Made by a program: the position numbers and the translations under genes
Notes under the pieces: model-generated
What the model saw: the letters and a program-made list of their open reading frames with translations, nothing else
Databases searched by the model: none
What the model was told of the DNA's origin: nothing
Source: Hoeflea marina
Lineage (GTDB): Bacteria > Pseudomonadota > Alphaproteobacteria > Rhizobiales > Rhizobiaceae
Assembly: GCF_003182275.1 (NCBI RefSeq)
Contig: NZ_QGTR01000001.1
Location: 472,130 to 536,129 of the forward strand
Reading direction: 5' to 3'
Length of the DNA: 64,000 bases
Shown here: piece after piece, positions 39,180 to 48,313 of the stretch
How positions within the stretch are numbered: the first letter of the stretch is position 1
How the letters are laid out: each line of letters opens with the position of its first letter

Positions 39180-39933
39180 TGAAGAAGAAAGATATCTTGA
39201 ATCGCAGGTGGCTACCCGCGCTGCAGCTCTACACCTTTTGCAAAGTGAACTTTTTGCCTCGACCGTCAGTCATGAACCACCTGGCCTCTATGCTCCAAAG
39301 CCACAGATTTCTGTCGTATCGGAGCAAGATCAGTTTGTATCCAAAGACATGATCTCAATTGAAAAGGCATTGCAGTTGTTCTTGCTCAGGCGCGATGTCG
39401 AACCGGCACCCGGCATGACGGTGCTGGAAGCATTGGTGCGCGCTGCTTCAGAGCATCCTGAGATCGCACCAACCGCGCCGCCAAAAAGGAAAAGGGGGCA
39501 ACCAGCTGGTGGCGACATTTTCGATTTTGGCAGGGCATGGGATTATCTCGTCGCTGCCGGACAAATAGCAACACTGCTCGAACTAAGCGGCATAAAAAAT
39601 GGTTCACAAGAGCGCATTTGCCGAGAGATCATCTGCCGCACTTGGGATGCGAAGGGAGTCGCGTACGTGCCCGAGGACGTTACACCGGAGGCTCTTGATG
39701 TTGAAACAGTCAAATTCTCCACCGCAAAAAGTACCGTCTCAAAATTCACGAGAGCCGGAAAAATCAGCATTGCGGACGTTAGAAAGAAATACCCATTACT
39801 TTCTAACATACAACGAAAAAAGGTTGCGTATGAATGGGCACTGTCACAAACCGAGATGGAGGCCTACCCCGAATGGACCACAATTTACAAGAAGCACAAC
39901 CTGGTAAAATCCCTGTCGAAAAGGTCGCGCTGA
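39163..39933 (+). CDS. Hypothetical island protein next to integrase
   Basis: Not recognised; about 256 residues if it starts at the TTG at 39163, inside the end of the integrase gene (a GTG at 39209 is an alternative). It is hydrophilic and lysine-rich, with no TM segment or signal. 'GRAWDYLVAAGQIATLLELSGIKNGSQERICREIICRTWD' looks helical. It is close to the integrase and AlpA-like genes on the same strand, so a mobile-element accessory function is likely. Its base composition is lower in GC than flanking core genes. Confidence 0.55.
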   Translation: MSKLSDEEERYLESQVATRAAALHLLQSELFASTVSHEPPGLYAPKPQISVVSEQDQFVSKDMISIEKALQLFLLRRDVEPAPGMTVLEALVRAASEHPEIAPTAPPKRKRGQPAGGDIFDFGRAWDYLVAAGQIATLLELSGIKNGSQERICREIICRTWDAKGVAYVPEDVTPEALDVETVKFSTAKSTVSKFTRAGKISIADVRKKYPLLSNIQRKKVAYEWALSQTEMEAYPEWTTIYKKHNLVKSLSKRSR

Positions 39934-40088
39934 CAATCCCTCAGGCGACCCAATTCTCCGGCCTCTCCCGCTCATATCTCTACAAGATATTCGGCACCGG
40001 TGAACTTGCGCGGCTCAAGGCCGGCAAGCGCGTTCTCGTGATGCGGGTCGACCTCGAGAACTATCTTCAGTCAATCCGCAGCCACTAA
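39873..40088 (+). CDS. AlpA/excisionase-like helix-turn-helix protein
   Basis: 71 residues. 'LTIPQATQFSGLSRSYLYKIFGTGELARLKAGKRVLVMRVDLENYLQSI' is the MerR-like excisionase fold of AlpA/Xis proteins (DNA-binding domain, excisionase family). The start at 39873 overlaps the previous gene by about 60 bases. It may regulate or assist excision of the integrated element. Confidence 0.8.
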   Translation: MDHNLQEAQPGKIPVEKVALTIPQATQFSGLSRSYLYKIFGTGELARLKAGKRVLVMRVDLENYLQSIRSH

Positions 40089-40236
40089 ATCCCACAAAGC
40101 AAAAAAGCCCCGACGCCATAAAACGTGGGAGCTCTTTGATAGTCTCAGCAACTCTCAAAGACCATCTCCGCGGCTCTATGTCAAGAACATGCGCTTTTGC
40201 GCAGGGGCTTTTTGCGTCCAAAAAAAGGACTGCAAA

Positions 40237-41481
40237 ATGAGTGCAACAACTCACAATATCGGCCTCCGCAGGGTGACCCGACAACCGCAGAAACTGCCGT
40301 CAGGCAAGAGGCCGCCCTTGGTCTCTGCCCACGAGCCGGTCATCTCCCCAGAGGGGGTTGATCGGTGGAAGCTTCTGGACCTTCTCACCGATAATCGCAG
40401 GGCATTCGGATTGAGTGCGTCTGAAATTGCGGTGGTGAAGGGGTTCTTCAAGTGCTTCCCCAAGGGCCGACTGCCGGTCGGTAAACCCCATCGGATCGAG
40501 GCCAGCAACAGAAAGCTGCAGGGCAACGCAGACCACATGCCTTCCTCCACCTTTAACCGGGTGCTGAGGCTTCTGGAGAAGAAGGACTACATCTCTCGCG
40601 GCCATTTCGGCAACGGGAAGCGAAAGCCCGCCTTCGGTTCCGACGCATTTGCAGGTGACGCATCCGCTATCGACATCCGACCGCTGATTGATCAGGCCGA
40701 AATGATTGCTCACCAAGCTGGCATCAGATGCGTGGAGGAGATCCGGCAGGAGGAGTTGAGGACGCGCATCAAGGCGATCCGCCCGGAGATACGCGACCTG
40801 ATCGCGTGTACTTCATTGCCCCCCACCTCAGCGGTCATCGACGTACTTGATCGCTACACCGGGGACTACCGACTGCCTCGAAGAGCGAGCAGTTGCGAAC
40901 TGCAGAAAATGCTCGACCAGCACTGCGATGACAGGGACGCACTGATGCTCAATACGGGCAGCTCAGGTGCTCACTTTGGGCATCCCATCCATAAGTCAAA
41001 CACTGAAGTTAAAAATATTGAATCCTACCTGAGCGCCGATGGATTCAGAAGGCGCGGCGAAGAACCCGAAAGTGGCACTGCTTCGCTCGCGAATGGACCA
41101 TCGGTCGATGTCCAGCAGATCGGGCGCCTATGTCCCGAATTGGTTGACTACCTGCAAGGGCAACAGTTGAGCGCTCCAGGTATGTTCGCTGCCGCGGACC
41201 TCGTTCGTACGTTTTTCCTTGTCGGCGACAAGCTCTGGGAGAGCGCCGTATCGGCGAGCACACAGGTAGCCTCGATCCTTGCGGTGGCAATTGTGCTTCG
41301 AGATCAAGCTAATATCCGGAACCACGGGGCCTATCTCGGCACCATGCTCAGAAACCTCGTGAACGGCAGTCAGGATGAAGCACGGCTTCTGCGGACTCTG
41401 CAGAGCAAGCAGTCGCAATCCCATGAGGATTCCTATCCAGTTGAAGCGAAAGGCAGTTCGTCAAAACCTTATAAAACCTGA
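40237..41481 (+). CDS. RepC-like plasmid replication initiator (solitary)
   Basis: 414 residues. The N-terminal winged-helix part 'WKLLDLLTDNRRAFGLSASEIAVVKGFFKCFPKGRLPV...' with 'STFNRVLRLLEKKDYISRGHFGNGKRKPAF' and 'IDIRPLIDQAEMI' matches the RepC layout of alphaproteobacterial repABC plasmids. The C-terminal 'GDKLWESAVSASTQVASILAVAIVLRDQANIRNHGAYLGTMLRNL' is also RepC-type. No repA or repB lies upstream; an integrase and AlpA-like gene do, so it serves an integrative mobile element. It would let the excised circle replicate (inference). Confidence 0.82.
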   Translation: MSATTHNIGLRRVTRQPQKLPSGKRPPLVSAHEPVISPEGVDRWKLLDLLTDNRRAFGLSASEIAVVKGFFKCFPKGRLPVGKPHRIEASNRKLQGNADHMPSSTFNRVLRLLEKKDYISRGHFGNGKRKPAFGSDAFAGDASAIDIRPLIDQAEMIAHQAGIRCVEEIRQEELRTRIKAIRPEIRDLIACTSLPPTSAVIDVLDRYTGDYRLPRRASSCELQKMLDQHCDDRDALMLNTGSSGAHFGHPIHKSNTEVKNIESYLSADGFRRRGEEPESGTASLANGPSVDVQQIGRLCPELVDYLQGQQLSAPGMFAAADLVRTFFLVGDKLWESAVSASTQVASILAVAIVLRDQANIRNHGAYLGTMLRNLVNGSQDEARLLRTLQSKQSQSHEDSYPVEAKGSSSKPYKT

Positions 41482-41914
41482 CATTTCGATTTTTCTTGCG
41501 GAAGCGGTGATGCTCCGCTCGAAACAGCGCCGGGCGGAAATTTCCGCCCGGCACGACAGTTCCGAAGGAACAGCGCCTGCGATGGACGTTGCAGAGCAGT
41601 TCAAACAAGCTGCCCCGCGGGTGATGCAATCTGGCAGGGCTCGACCGTTTCAGGCACGGAAACGCCTGGGCCGGTTCCCGCCGTGCGGTGAGGGCGCTGT
41701 CATCCGTTCCCCCGGCGCGGCAAGGCTGTCTTGCCGCTCGATCTCGAGAAAGCGCCACAGGTTGTCGGACATATACCGGTTGCAGCGCGCTCCATTTGAC
41801 ACTTGTGGAATGGATGCGCTGCATTAGAGTTGCTGAAGACAGCCTCGCGGAGATCATGGGCCGCGGGTGCGCCGAGACCGGCGCCCGGCTGCCGGCAACT
41901 TGGGAGATGGACCA
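41482..41914. other. Gap between RepC-like gene and CRISPR-locus membrane protein
   Basis: About 430 bases with no supported gene. It holds a perfect 24-bp palindrome at 41529-41552 (GCCGGGCGGAAA and its complement), 48 bases after the RepC-like stop. The palindrome could end transcription or form part of an origin. The rest is unremarkable and marks the border of the mobile island with the CRISPR locus. Confidence 0.5.
41529..41552. terminator. 24-bp perfect palindrome downstream of RepC-like gene
   Basis: Twelve bases (GCCGGGCGGAAA) are followed directly by their reverse complement, with no loop. A hairpin RNA would lack a clear T-run, so rho-independent termination is only possible. A replication-origin role beside repC is an alternative. 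Confidence 0.45.
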
Positions 41915-43735
41915 TTGAAATCAGGCGACATTCCTGTTCGCGTGTTCAGGGAAATCCTGTTGTTTCCGCTGCGCCTCGATCATCATGCCGATAAGCCGCT
42001 GCTCAACGACCATCTGGCCGGGTTGGACGGCAAGATCTGGAAGCCTCTCGGGGATCCGAAGACCATCGGGCGCAGCCGGATTGCCGCGGAATCCGACCGG
42101 GCTTACGAGAGCGACGCGGATCACAAGCGCCGCAACGACTATGCCGAGCTTGCCTATTTTCACCCCTATGTGCAGCGCTTTCTGTATGAGGAGGCCAGCG
42201 CGGGGCGCGGCCCGCTGCTCACCACCTATGCCCGGGAAGGGATCGACAGGCTGGTCGTGACGGCCGGATACGGCTTTGGCGGGATACCCTGGACGGCAAC
42301 CGCCTCGGCCCATTCCTTTTCATTGGAATTGCTGGTCGAGCGCATCCATTGCCACCATGTCCGCGAGCCCGGGCTGCTGATCTTCTCGGTGGAGCTGGTG
42401 GCCGACCAGAATGCCGATGTCCGGCGCTTCGGCGAGGATGGCGGCCTCATCGATGACGCCCGCGGGCTGAGCCTGGCCGAAGTGCTGGTGGTCAAGGATT
42501 GCCTGCGCCGCGTCTTTCCTCCCTATTTCGAAAAGCTCGGAACTCCCGGGCGCACGGGCGGCGGCGGTGCGGTCGCATGGAACCGGGCATTGTTTCCCTC
42601 CTCGGTCGAGCTGGCTCCGGCCGGCAGCCAGGAGGGGCAGATCTTCGCTCTCGACGTGGCGACCGCCAATGCAATGGCCGACCAGATGCTGATGCCTGAG
42701 CGGCTGCACCCGGTGGCGCCGTGGTGGAGGGAAGTGTTCAAGGGCTTCAACATCGACGGCAATGCCCTCGGCCCGCAGCTGTTCCAGACCGGTGACGAGC
42801 GGATGCAATCGCTGTCGTTTGTCGCGGTCGGAGAAGCCGCCGCGGTCGAACGCCCGGATCTCGTCCGCCTGTGTTTCGCCGACGGTCCCGGGAATGGCTA
42901 CCCCTACGACCCGGCATTCCTTGCGGAATTCGAGAAGGACCACTGCTACGACCGGTTCTGGGACCAGGGCACGCGCTACATGTTCTCGTCCTATTCGACG
43001 ACGCTTCTGGTGCAGACGCTCGGAGGCGACTTCTTCCCGCTCCAGGTGCTCCAGGAACATCTGCGGCGGCATTATTTCCGGCTGCAGCTCATGGTCCAGA
43101 TCAACAAGACCGGGCTGCTCGCCTTCTCCTCCTGGCTCTCGGCGGCGATGCGGCTGCATGGCAGCCTGCGCTCGTCGCGCTACCGCCGCCAGGTCAACGA
43201 CCTCAGGCGCGGCTTTCTGGAATTCAGCCAGATCAGCTGGTTTTCCAATGTCTCCAACCAGGAGCAGGCGCGCGAGCTCTACGCCGCGATGATGCGCCAT
43301 TCCGGCAATCCGGATCTCTACCAGGAGGTGGCGCGGGAACTCGAACAGGCGCGCAACGAGCTGGCCGAGATCGAGACCGAGAAGCAGTCCGAAGCCGGGG
43401 CAGGGCTCAATGTCATCGCCCTGGTGGCCTCCGCCGTCGGCCTGTTCCTCACCTATGCGCAGGTCGCCGGCGGCGTGTTTGCGGCGGGCGGGGCTGCCGC
43501 GGACTGGTTCCATTCAGTGCTGGGCGGTGTGTTCATGGTGGCCGGCGTGGCCGCCTTCTATGTCACCCGACAGTTCTACGAGGGCAAATGGAAGCCGCGC
43601 CGCGGCGACGGCCTCCCGGTGAAGGCCCGGATCCGCGACCTCAGGCGTCCCGCCTATCTCCTGTCGATCGGCGCGGTGGCCGCCGGTGCGGTGATCCTCG
43701 TCTGGCAGGGGCTGGCCCGTCTCTGGCCAGGCTGA
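41915..43735 (+). CDS. Large protein with C-terminal TM helices, CorA-like layout, bordering the CRISPR arrays
   Basis: About 606 residues starting from the TTG at 41915, which has a GGGAGA site upstream. There are roughly 490 soluble residues, a charged coiled-coil-like segment ('REELEQARNELAEIETEKQSE' type), then three hydrophobic helices ('GLNVIALVASAVGLFLTYAQVA', 'VLGGVFMVAGVAAFYVT', 'AYLLSIGAVAAGAVILVWQGL'). A large cytoplasmic domain, long helix and C-terminal TM pair resembles CorA channels. The CorA GMN motif is not present, so the family call is tentative. CorA-like proteins are known partners of type III CRISPR systems, and this gene is followed by the first CRISPR array. It may be a membrane effector (inference). 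Confidence 0.5.
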   Translation: MKSGDIPVRVFREILLFPLRLDHHADKPLLNDHLAGLDGKIWKPLGDPKTIGRSRIAAESDRAYESDADHKRRNDYAELAYFHPYVQRFLYEEASAGRGPLLTTYAREGIDRLVVTAGYGFGGIPWTATASAHSFSLELLVERIHCHHVREPGLLIFSVELVADQNADVRRFGEDGGLIDDARGLSLAEVLVVKDCLRRVFPPYFEKLGTPGRTGGGGAVAWNRALFPSSVELAPAGSQEGQIFALDVATANAMADQMLMPERLHPVAPWWREVFKGFNIDGNALGPQLFQTGDERMQSLSFVAVGEAAAVERPDLVRLCFADGPGNGYPYDPAFLAEFEKDHCYDRFWDQGTRYMFSSYSTTLLVQTLGGDFFPLQVLQEHLRRHYFRLQLMVQINKTGLLAFSSWLSAAMRLHGSLRSSRYRRQVNDLRRGFLEFSQISWFSNVSNQEQARELYAAMMRHSGNPDLYQEVARELEQARNELAEIETEKQSEAGAGLNVIALVASAVGLFLTYAQVAGGVFAAGGAAADWFHSVLGGVFMVAGVAAFYVTRQFYEGKWKPRRGDGLPVKARIRDLRRPAYLLSIGAVAAGAVILVWQGLARLWPG

Positions 43736-43954
43736 GCCCGGCCGGCGCACCCTTCCCCACCCTGGCACGGGAAGGCGACGCCTGCCTGCCGGAGACCCAC
43801 GCGGCGAACCCTTAACCCGGCGCGCCGCTGCGACTGCGCGATAGCGGGGGGCGGGTGGATCACTCGCTCGCGCGTCATGGCCATTCTGTGGCTGTCGGCG
43901 CATTTGGCGCAGCCCTGAAAACCCTGGCTTCGATGATTTGCACCACCACGGTGT

Positions 43955-44131
43955 CGGTCTGTCCACTCAACGTGGTCACTGCCCGGTCAGCTCAAATTCG
44001 CCGACGTGTACCCTGTGAAAGAAAGTCTCTATCCACTCAACGTGGTCACTGCCCGGTCAGCTCCATCAGCCATCCACTAGGTGGAGCAAACGGGGTCTCT
44101 ATCCACTCAACGTGGTCACTGCCCGGCCAGC
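43955..44131 (-). CRISPR. CRISPR array 1 (3 repeats)
   Basis: Three 37-bp repeats begin at 43955 (degenerate), 44025 and 44095, with 33-bp spacers. Plus-strand repeat: GTCTCTATCCACTCAACG...GCCCGGTCAGC. The most regular repeats lie next to the leader at 44132 and the degenerate one is at the far left. The repeat in minus orientation ends ...GGATAGAGAC, like a type III crRNA handle (ATAGAGAC). The array is therefore taken to be transcribed leftwards. Confidence 0.92.
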
Positions 44132-44412
44132 CTACCCCTTCGCAATTGCCTGTCAAGATCGGGGTTTTCGGCGTGGTTTCCAGCGTAGCGGTCATCGCGC
44201 GGCGGTGACGCGGAACGGAAGACGAACGGTGGCGCGTGGCATGGGCCGAATGCCTTGTCCGTTCAGATGCTTGGCGGAGATTCCAGCATGGAATCGCCGA
44301 ATGGCCATGCCCGGGCCGTGGGCGGCGGTGCTTATGACTTCACCAGCGGGCGATGAGGCGATGAACGCCGCGCGGGGAGGGAGGGTGCGGCACATGCGCC
44401 CGACCGGCCGTT
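44132..44412 (-). promoter_or_regulatory. Leader of array 1 with promoter and palindrome
   Basis: On the minus strand a perfect -35 TTGACA (44156-44151) is followed, after 16 bp, by TAGGCT (44134-44129), whose GCT belongs to repeat 1. A palindrome ATTCCAGCATGGAAT is at 44280-44294, 149 bp from the repeat. The same sequence recurs beside every array in the locus. Confidence 0.8.
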
Positions 44413-44599
44413 CCCTCAACGGGGTCACTGCCCGGTCAGCCGTCGGCGCCGATCCGTCCGGAGGTGCGGCCACAGTCTCTATCCACTCAACGTGGTCACT
44501 GTCCGGTCAGCAGGATGACAGCGCCGGCCACGATCCGAAAGTGTCTCTATCCACTCAAAGTGGTGACTGCCCGGCCAGCGGAACCCGTGCGTTGCGTGG

Positions 44600-44607
44600 C
44601 TGTGCTC
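44600..44607. repeat. Target-site duplication of the IS, left copy
   Basis: CTGTGCTC occurs directly before the element and again at 45948-45955 directly after it. An 8-bp duplication fits IS256-family insertion. Confidence 0.85.
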
Positions 44608-45947
44608 GGTAGTGTGCCGAGAGTTCTGCAAATTGTCTGAGAGGGGGCGGTCATGGCAGGCTGGTGATGTTCAACTTCACCGATTCCGAGAAAGGAACGC
44701 CACCATGACCAAGATTAAGAATAAGACCTCCAGCTCCGCCGTCAAAGAGATTCTGCTTTCGAGCCCCGATGGACTGCGCGAAGTGATCCGTGCCGTGATG
44801 CAGGAAGTGCTTGAGGCCGAGATGGATGAGGCGCTGGGAGCCTCGAAGAGCGAGTGCACGCCGGAGCGGGTCGGCTACCGCTCGGGCTATTACGGCCGCA
44901 CTCTTGTCACCCGTATCGGCAAGCTTGAGCTCAGGGTCCCACAGGATCGGGCGGGGCGCTTCTCCACCGAGCTGTTCGAGCGCTACCAGCGTTCCGAACG
45001 GGCCCTGGTGGCCACGCTAGCGGAGATGTATGTGCAGGGTGTGTCAACCCGCAAGGTCAGGCCGATCACCGAAGAACTGTGCGGCCATGCGTTTTCGGCC
45101 TCATCGATCTCGGCCATCAACAAACGCCTCGACGAGAGCCTGAAAGCCTTTGCCGAGCGCCCGCTGCACGAGCCCTTCGCCTATCTCATCCTCGATGCGC
45201 GCTACGAGAAGGTCCGGGAAGCCGGCATCGTCATGAGCCAGGCGGTGCTGATCGCGGTCGGCATCGACTGGGACGGAAGGCGTCAGATCCTGGCCGTGGA
45301 GATGGCCAATCGCGAGAGCCGCTCGAGCTGGAAGGATTTCCTCGTCGGGCTGAAGGCACGCGGCCTCAAGGGCGTCGAGTTCGTCGTCTCCGACGACCAT
45401 GCCGGCCTGGTCGCGGCGATCGGCGAGGTCATCCCGGAAGCGGCATGGCAGCGCTGCTACGTCCACTTCCTCAGGAACGCGCTCGATTACTTGCCCAGAA
45501 AGCACGGCGACGACTGCCTGCAGGAACTCAGATGGATCTACGATCGGCGCAATCTTGACGAGGCCAAGGCGGACCTTGCCGCATGGCTCGCCAAGTGGTC
45601 GGGCAAATACCCAAGGCTAACGGCTTGGGTGGAGGACACCATTGAGCAGACGCTGGCCTTCTTGTGCCTGCCACGCCAGCACCACAAGCACCTCAAATCG
45701 ACAAACATGCTCGAGCGGCTCAACGAGGAAATCCGCCGCCGCACCTATGTCGTGCGCATCTTTCCGAACTCACAGAGCTGCCTGCGTCTGGTCCGGGCGC
45801 TCGCCGTCGAGACCAACGAAAACTGGATGGAGGCCAACCGCTACCTCAACATGGACGAGCTGCGCGAGCACAAGAAGCTCGCAATGCGCCAAGCCGCATG
45901 ACCAGCACCATGACCGCCCCTTTTTGCAGAACTTGACGCACATGACC
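44608..45947 (+). mobile_element. IS256-family insertion sequence (1340 bp)
   Basis: The ends are imperfect inverted repeats: left GGTAGTGTGCCGAGAGTTCT; right (reverse complement) GGTCATGTGCGTCAAGTTCT. An 8-bp direct duplication CTGTGCTC flanks it. It contains one intact transposase gene. It is inserted in a CRISPR spacer, so the host array was disrupted recently enough for the duplication to remain exact. Confidence 0.9.
44705..45901 (+). CDS. Transposase, IS256/Mutator family
   Basis: 398 residues, full length. The N-terminal 'VLEAEMDEALGASKSE' and 'RVGYRSGYYGRTLVTRIGKLELRVPQDRAGRFSTELF' are typical of the family. DDE-type residues lie in 'YLILDARYEKVRE' (first Asp), 'EFVVSDDHAGLVAAI' (second Asp) and 'STNMLERLNEEIRRRT' (Glu). 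The start ATG at 44705 is preceded by GAGAAAGGAACG. It appears intact and probably active. Confidence 0.95.
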   Translation: MTKIKNKTSSSAVKEILLSSPDGLREVIRAVMQEVLEAEMDEALGASKSECTPERVGYRSGYYGRTLVTRIGKLELRVPQDRAGRFSTELFERYQRSERALVATLAEMYVQGVSTRKVRPITEELCGHAFSASSISAINKRLDESLKAFAERPLHEPFAYLILDARYEKVREAGIVMSQAVLIAVGIDWDGRRQILAVEMANRESRSSWKDFLVGLKARGLKGVEFVVSDDHAGLVAAIGEVIPEAAWQRCYVHFLRNALDYLPRKHGDDCLQELRWIYDRRNLDEAKADLAAWLAKWSGKYPRLTAWVEDTIEQTLAFLCLPRQHHKHLKSTNMLERLNEEIRRRTYVVRIFPNSQSCLRLVRALAVETNENWMEANRYLNMDELREHKKLAMRQAA

Positions 45948-46132
45948 CTGTGCTCTCAGAGTCGCTATCCACTCAATGTGGTCACTGCCCGGCCAGCGGA
46001 TTCTGCTGTCGGGGGGATGACCCCTGCAGTCTATCCACTCAACGTGGTCGCTGCCTGGTCAGCAGGATTTCAGCGCTCACCTTGACCGCAGCAATGTCTC
46101 TATCCACTCAACGTGGTCACTGCCCGGTGAGC

Positions 46133-46409
46133 CTACCCCTTCGCAATTGCCTGTCAAGATCGGGGTTTTCGGCGTGGTTTCCAGCGTAGCGGTCATCGAG
46201 CGGCGGTGACGCGGAACGGAGGAAGAACGGCGGCGCGTGGCATGGGCCGAATGCCTTTTCCGTTCAGATGCTTGGCGCAGATTCCAGCATGGAATCGCCG
46301 CCTGGCCATGCCCTTGCCCCGTGCGCGGCGGTGCCGGTGACTTGGCCAGCGGGCGATGAGGCGACGGATGCCGCGCGGGCAGGGCGGCCCATGCGCCCGA
46401 CGGGCCGTT
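46133..46409 (-). promoter_or_regulatory. Leader of array 2
   Basis: Begins with the conserved CTACCCCTTCGCAATTGCC, giving minus-strand TTGACA and a -10 formed with the repeat end. The ATTCCAGCATGGAAT palindrome is at 46281-46295, 149 bp from the repeat. Confidence 0.8.
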
Positions 46410-47666
46410 CCCTCAGGTGGTCAATGCCCGGTCAGCGGCCAACAAGTTCGTCGACGCAGACGATGACACGAGTCTCTATCCACTCAACGTGGTCAGTGCC
46501 CGGTCAGCGGATCGGCCGTCACGGTGGACGACAGCGGGAGTCTCTATTCAATCAACATGGTCGCTGCCTGTCGCTCCTACTCCTTCGACCTCGCGCGAGG
46601 CGCAACTGCCTGCTCCAGCACGCACTCCGAGGAAGGCGCCGCACCCTCCGCCCGTCACCCCGGCCTCCGAGCCGGGGTCCAGTTGCGCCGCGTCGGCGGC
46701 GCGTGGGACTTCCTTCTCCGGATGGTCCGACGAGTCTCCCGGCTCGCGGACGCGAGCCCGCTGGATGCCGGCTCGGGGGCCGGCATGACGTCAAGAGGGA
46801 TGCCGACCTGAGCATCGACTCAACGTGGTGACTGCCCGGTCACCAAGTGGGATCAACTCACACCCGCAAGAACAGGTCTCTATCCACTCAAAGTGGTCAC
46901 TGCTCGGTCAGCCTGGGTCGTGAGGGTACAACCCTCCAAGGCTTCGTCACTATCCACTCAACGTGGTCGCTGCCCGGCCAGCGTCGGCCTCATTTTGGTC
47001 ATGGCTGGCGGCGGTCACTATCCACTCAACGTGGTCACTGCTCGGTCAGCGTTCAAACTTGTCTGGACGACACGCAACGTGTCACTATCCACTCAACGTG
47101 GTCACTGCTCGGTCAGCCCAGATGTCCTGATTACAGGACGCATACCGTCACTATCCACTCAACGTGGTCACTGCTCGGTCAGCGGCGTGGTGCTCTTCTC
47201 AATTTTCTTCGGCGGCGTCTCTATCCACTCAACGTGGTCACTGCCCGGCCAGCCGGTTTCAACATCACTAATGTGGATGTCGCCGAGGCGTCTCGATCCA
47301 CTCAACGTGGTCACTACTCGGTCAGCTCGATCTGCGGGATCTACAACCGGCATCCGTCGTCTCTATCCACTCAACGTGGTCACTAGCAATGCGGTTTTTC
47401 CACAGCGAGTATCTGCGCGCTGATCGTCTCTATCCACTCAACGTGGTCACTGCTGGGTCAGCCAACAACACGACCACCGGGCTTGTCCAGGTGTCTCTAT
47501 CCACTCAACGTGGTCACTGCTCGGTCAGCGGGTTTGAATTTGCCCTCAACGATGCTGGCCGGTCTCTATCCACTCAACGTGGTCACTGCTCGGTCAGCCC
47601 AGTCCGACATCAAGAAACTGCTCGAGAGGGTCTCTATCCACTCAACGTGGTCACTGCTCGGTCAGC
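46410..47666 (-). CRISPR. CRISPR array 3 (about 16 repeats, with a REP-like insertion)
   Basis: Leader-proximal repeats start at 47630, 47562, 47493, 47426, 47359 (cut to 26 bp), 47290, 47217, 47147, 47081, 47014, 46946 and 46876. Degenerate copies are at 46814, 46540 and 46410, with a good one at 46472. Many repeats here read GCTCGGTCAGC instead of GCCCGGTCAGC, so this array has its own repeat variant. A palindromic element at 46653-46790 separates the oldest repeats. Spacers are mostly 29-36 bp. Confidence 0.93.
46653..46790. repeat. REP-like palindromic element, copy 1
   Basis: Left half CGTCACCCCGGCCTCCGAGC with GGGGTCCAG, right half CTGGATGCCGGCTCGG...GCCGGCATGACG, forming a large imperfect inverted pair. 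This type of intergenic element is common in alphaproteobacteria. Copies recur at 58886, 59824, 60431, 61558 and 62638 in this locus. Confidence 0.7.
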
Positions 47667-47946
47667 CTACCCCTTCGCAATTGCCTGTCAAGATCGGGGT
47701 TTTCGGCGCGGTTTCCAGCGTAGCGGTCATCGCGCGGCGGTGACGCGGAACGGATGAAGAACGACGGCGCGTGGCATGGGCCGAATGCCTTGCCCGTTCA
47801 GATGCTAGGCGGAGATTCCAGCATGGAATGGCCGCCTAGCGATGCCCGGGCCATGCGCGGCGGTGCCGATGTCGTCGCCGGCGGGCGATGAGGCGATGGA
47901 TGCCGCGCGGGGAGGGAGGGTGCGGCCCATGCGCCCGTCGGACCGC
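47667..47946 (-). promoter_or_regulatory. Leader of array 3
   Basis: Same leader family: TTGACA box in minus orientation and palindrome at 47815-47829, 149 bp from the first repeat. Confidence 0.8.
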
Positions 47947-48313
47947 CCGCTCAACGTGGTCACTGCCTGGCCAGTCATCACATCTCCGAAGATGCCACCA
48001 CGACCAAGTCTCTATCCACTCAACGTGGTCACTACCCGGTCAGCACAGTGGCCCCGTGCTTCAATTGCGTGGCCGGGTCTCTATTCACTCGATGTGGTCA
48101 CTGCTCGGTCAGCAAATGGGGACTTCCGGCAGATTACCCGATGGGTCTCTATCCACTCAAGTCACTGCCCGGTCAGCGCTGGTGGCAGACGGCAAAGGTC
48201 GGCGACAAGTCTCTATCCACTCAACGTGGTCATTGCCCGGCCAGCGAGGTGCACCGGGTGCGCAAAAAGGTATTTGGTCTCTATCCACTCAACGTGGTCA
48301 CTGCCCGGCCAGC
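47947..48313 (-). CRISPR. CRISPR array 4 (6 repeats)
   Basis: Repeats start at 47947 (degenerate, shortened), 48008, 48077 (mutated), 48145 (a 4-bp deletion, 33 bp), 48209 and 48277. Spacers are 31-32 bp. Leader-proximal copies are canonical and distal ones decay, supporting leftward transcription. Confidence 0.92.

Larger units (their letters stand above)
44413..46132 (-). CRISPR. CRISPR array 2 (6 repeats, split by an IS256-family element)
   Basis: Repeats are at about 44413 (degenerate, shortened), 44475, 44543, 45961, 46027 (degenerate) and 46096. An insertion sequence at 44608-45947 sits inside the spacer that begins at 44580; removing it and one target duplication restores a 33-bp spacer. 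The leader is at the right (46133). The spacers left of the insertion may be cut off from the leader promoter. Confidence 0.9.

Noticed and set aside
41375-41857. Open frames after the RepC-like gene on both strands
   Set aside because: They overlap the repC end or the palindrome, and lack start signals and family features.
41915-43735. Firm CorA magnesium channel assignment
   Set aside because: The GMN motif is missing and there are three rather than two C-terminal hydrophobic segments; only a CorA-like layout is claimed.
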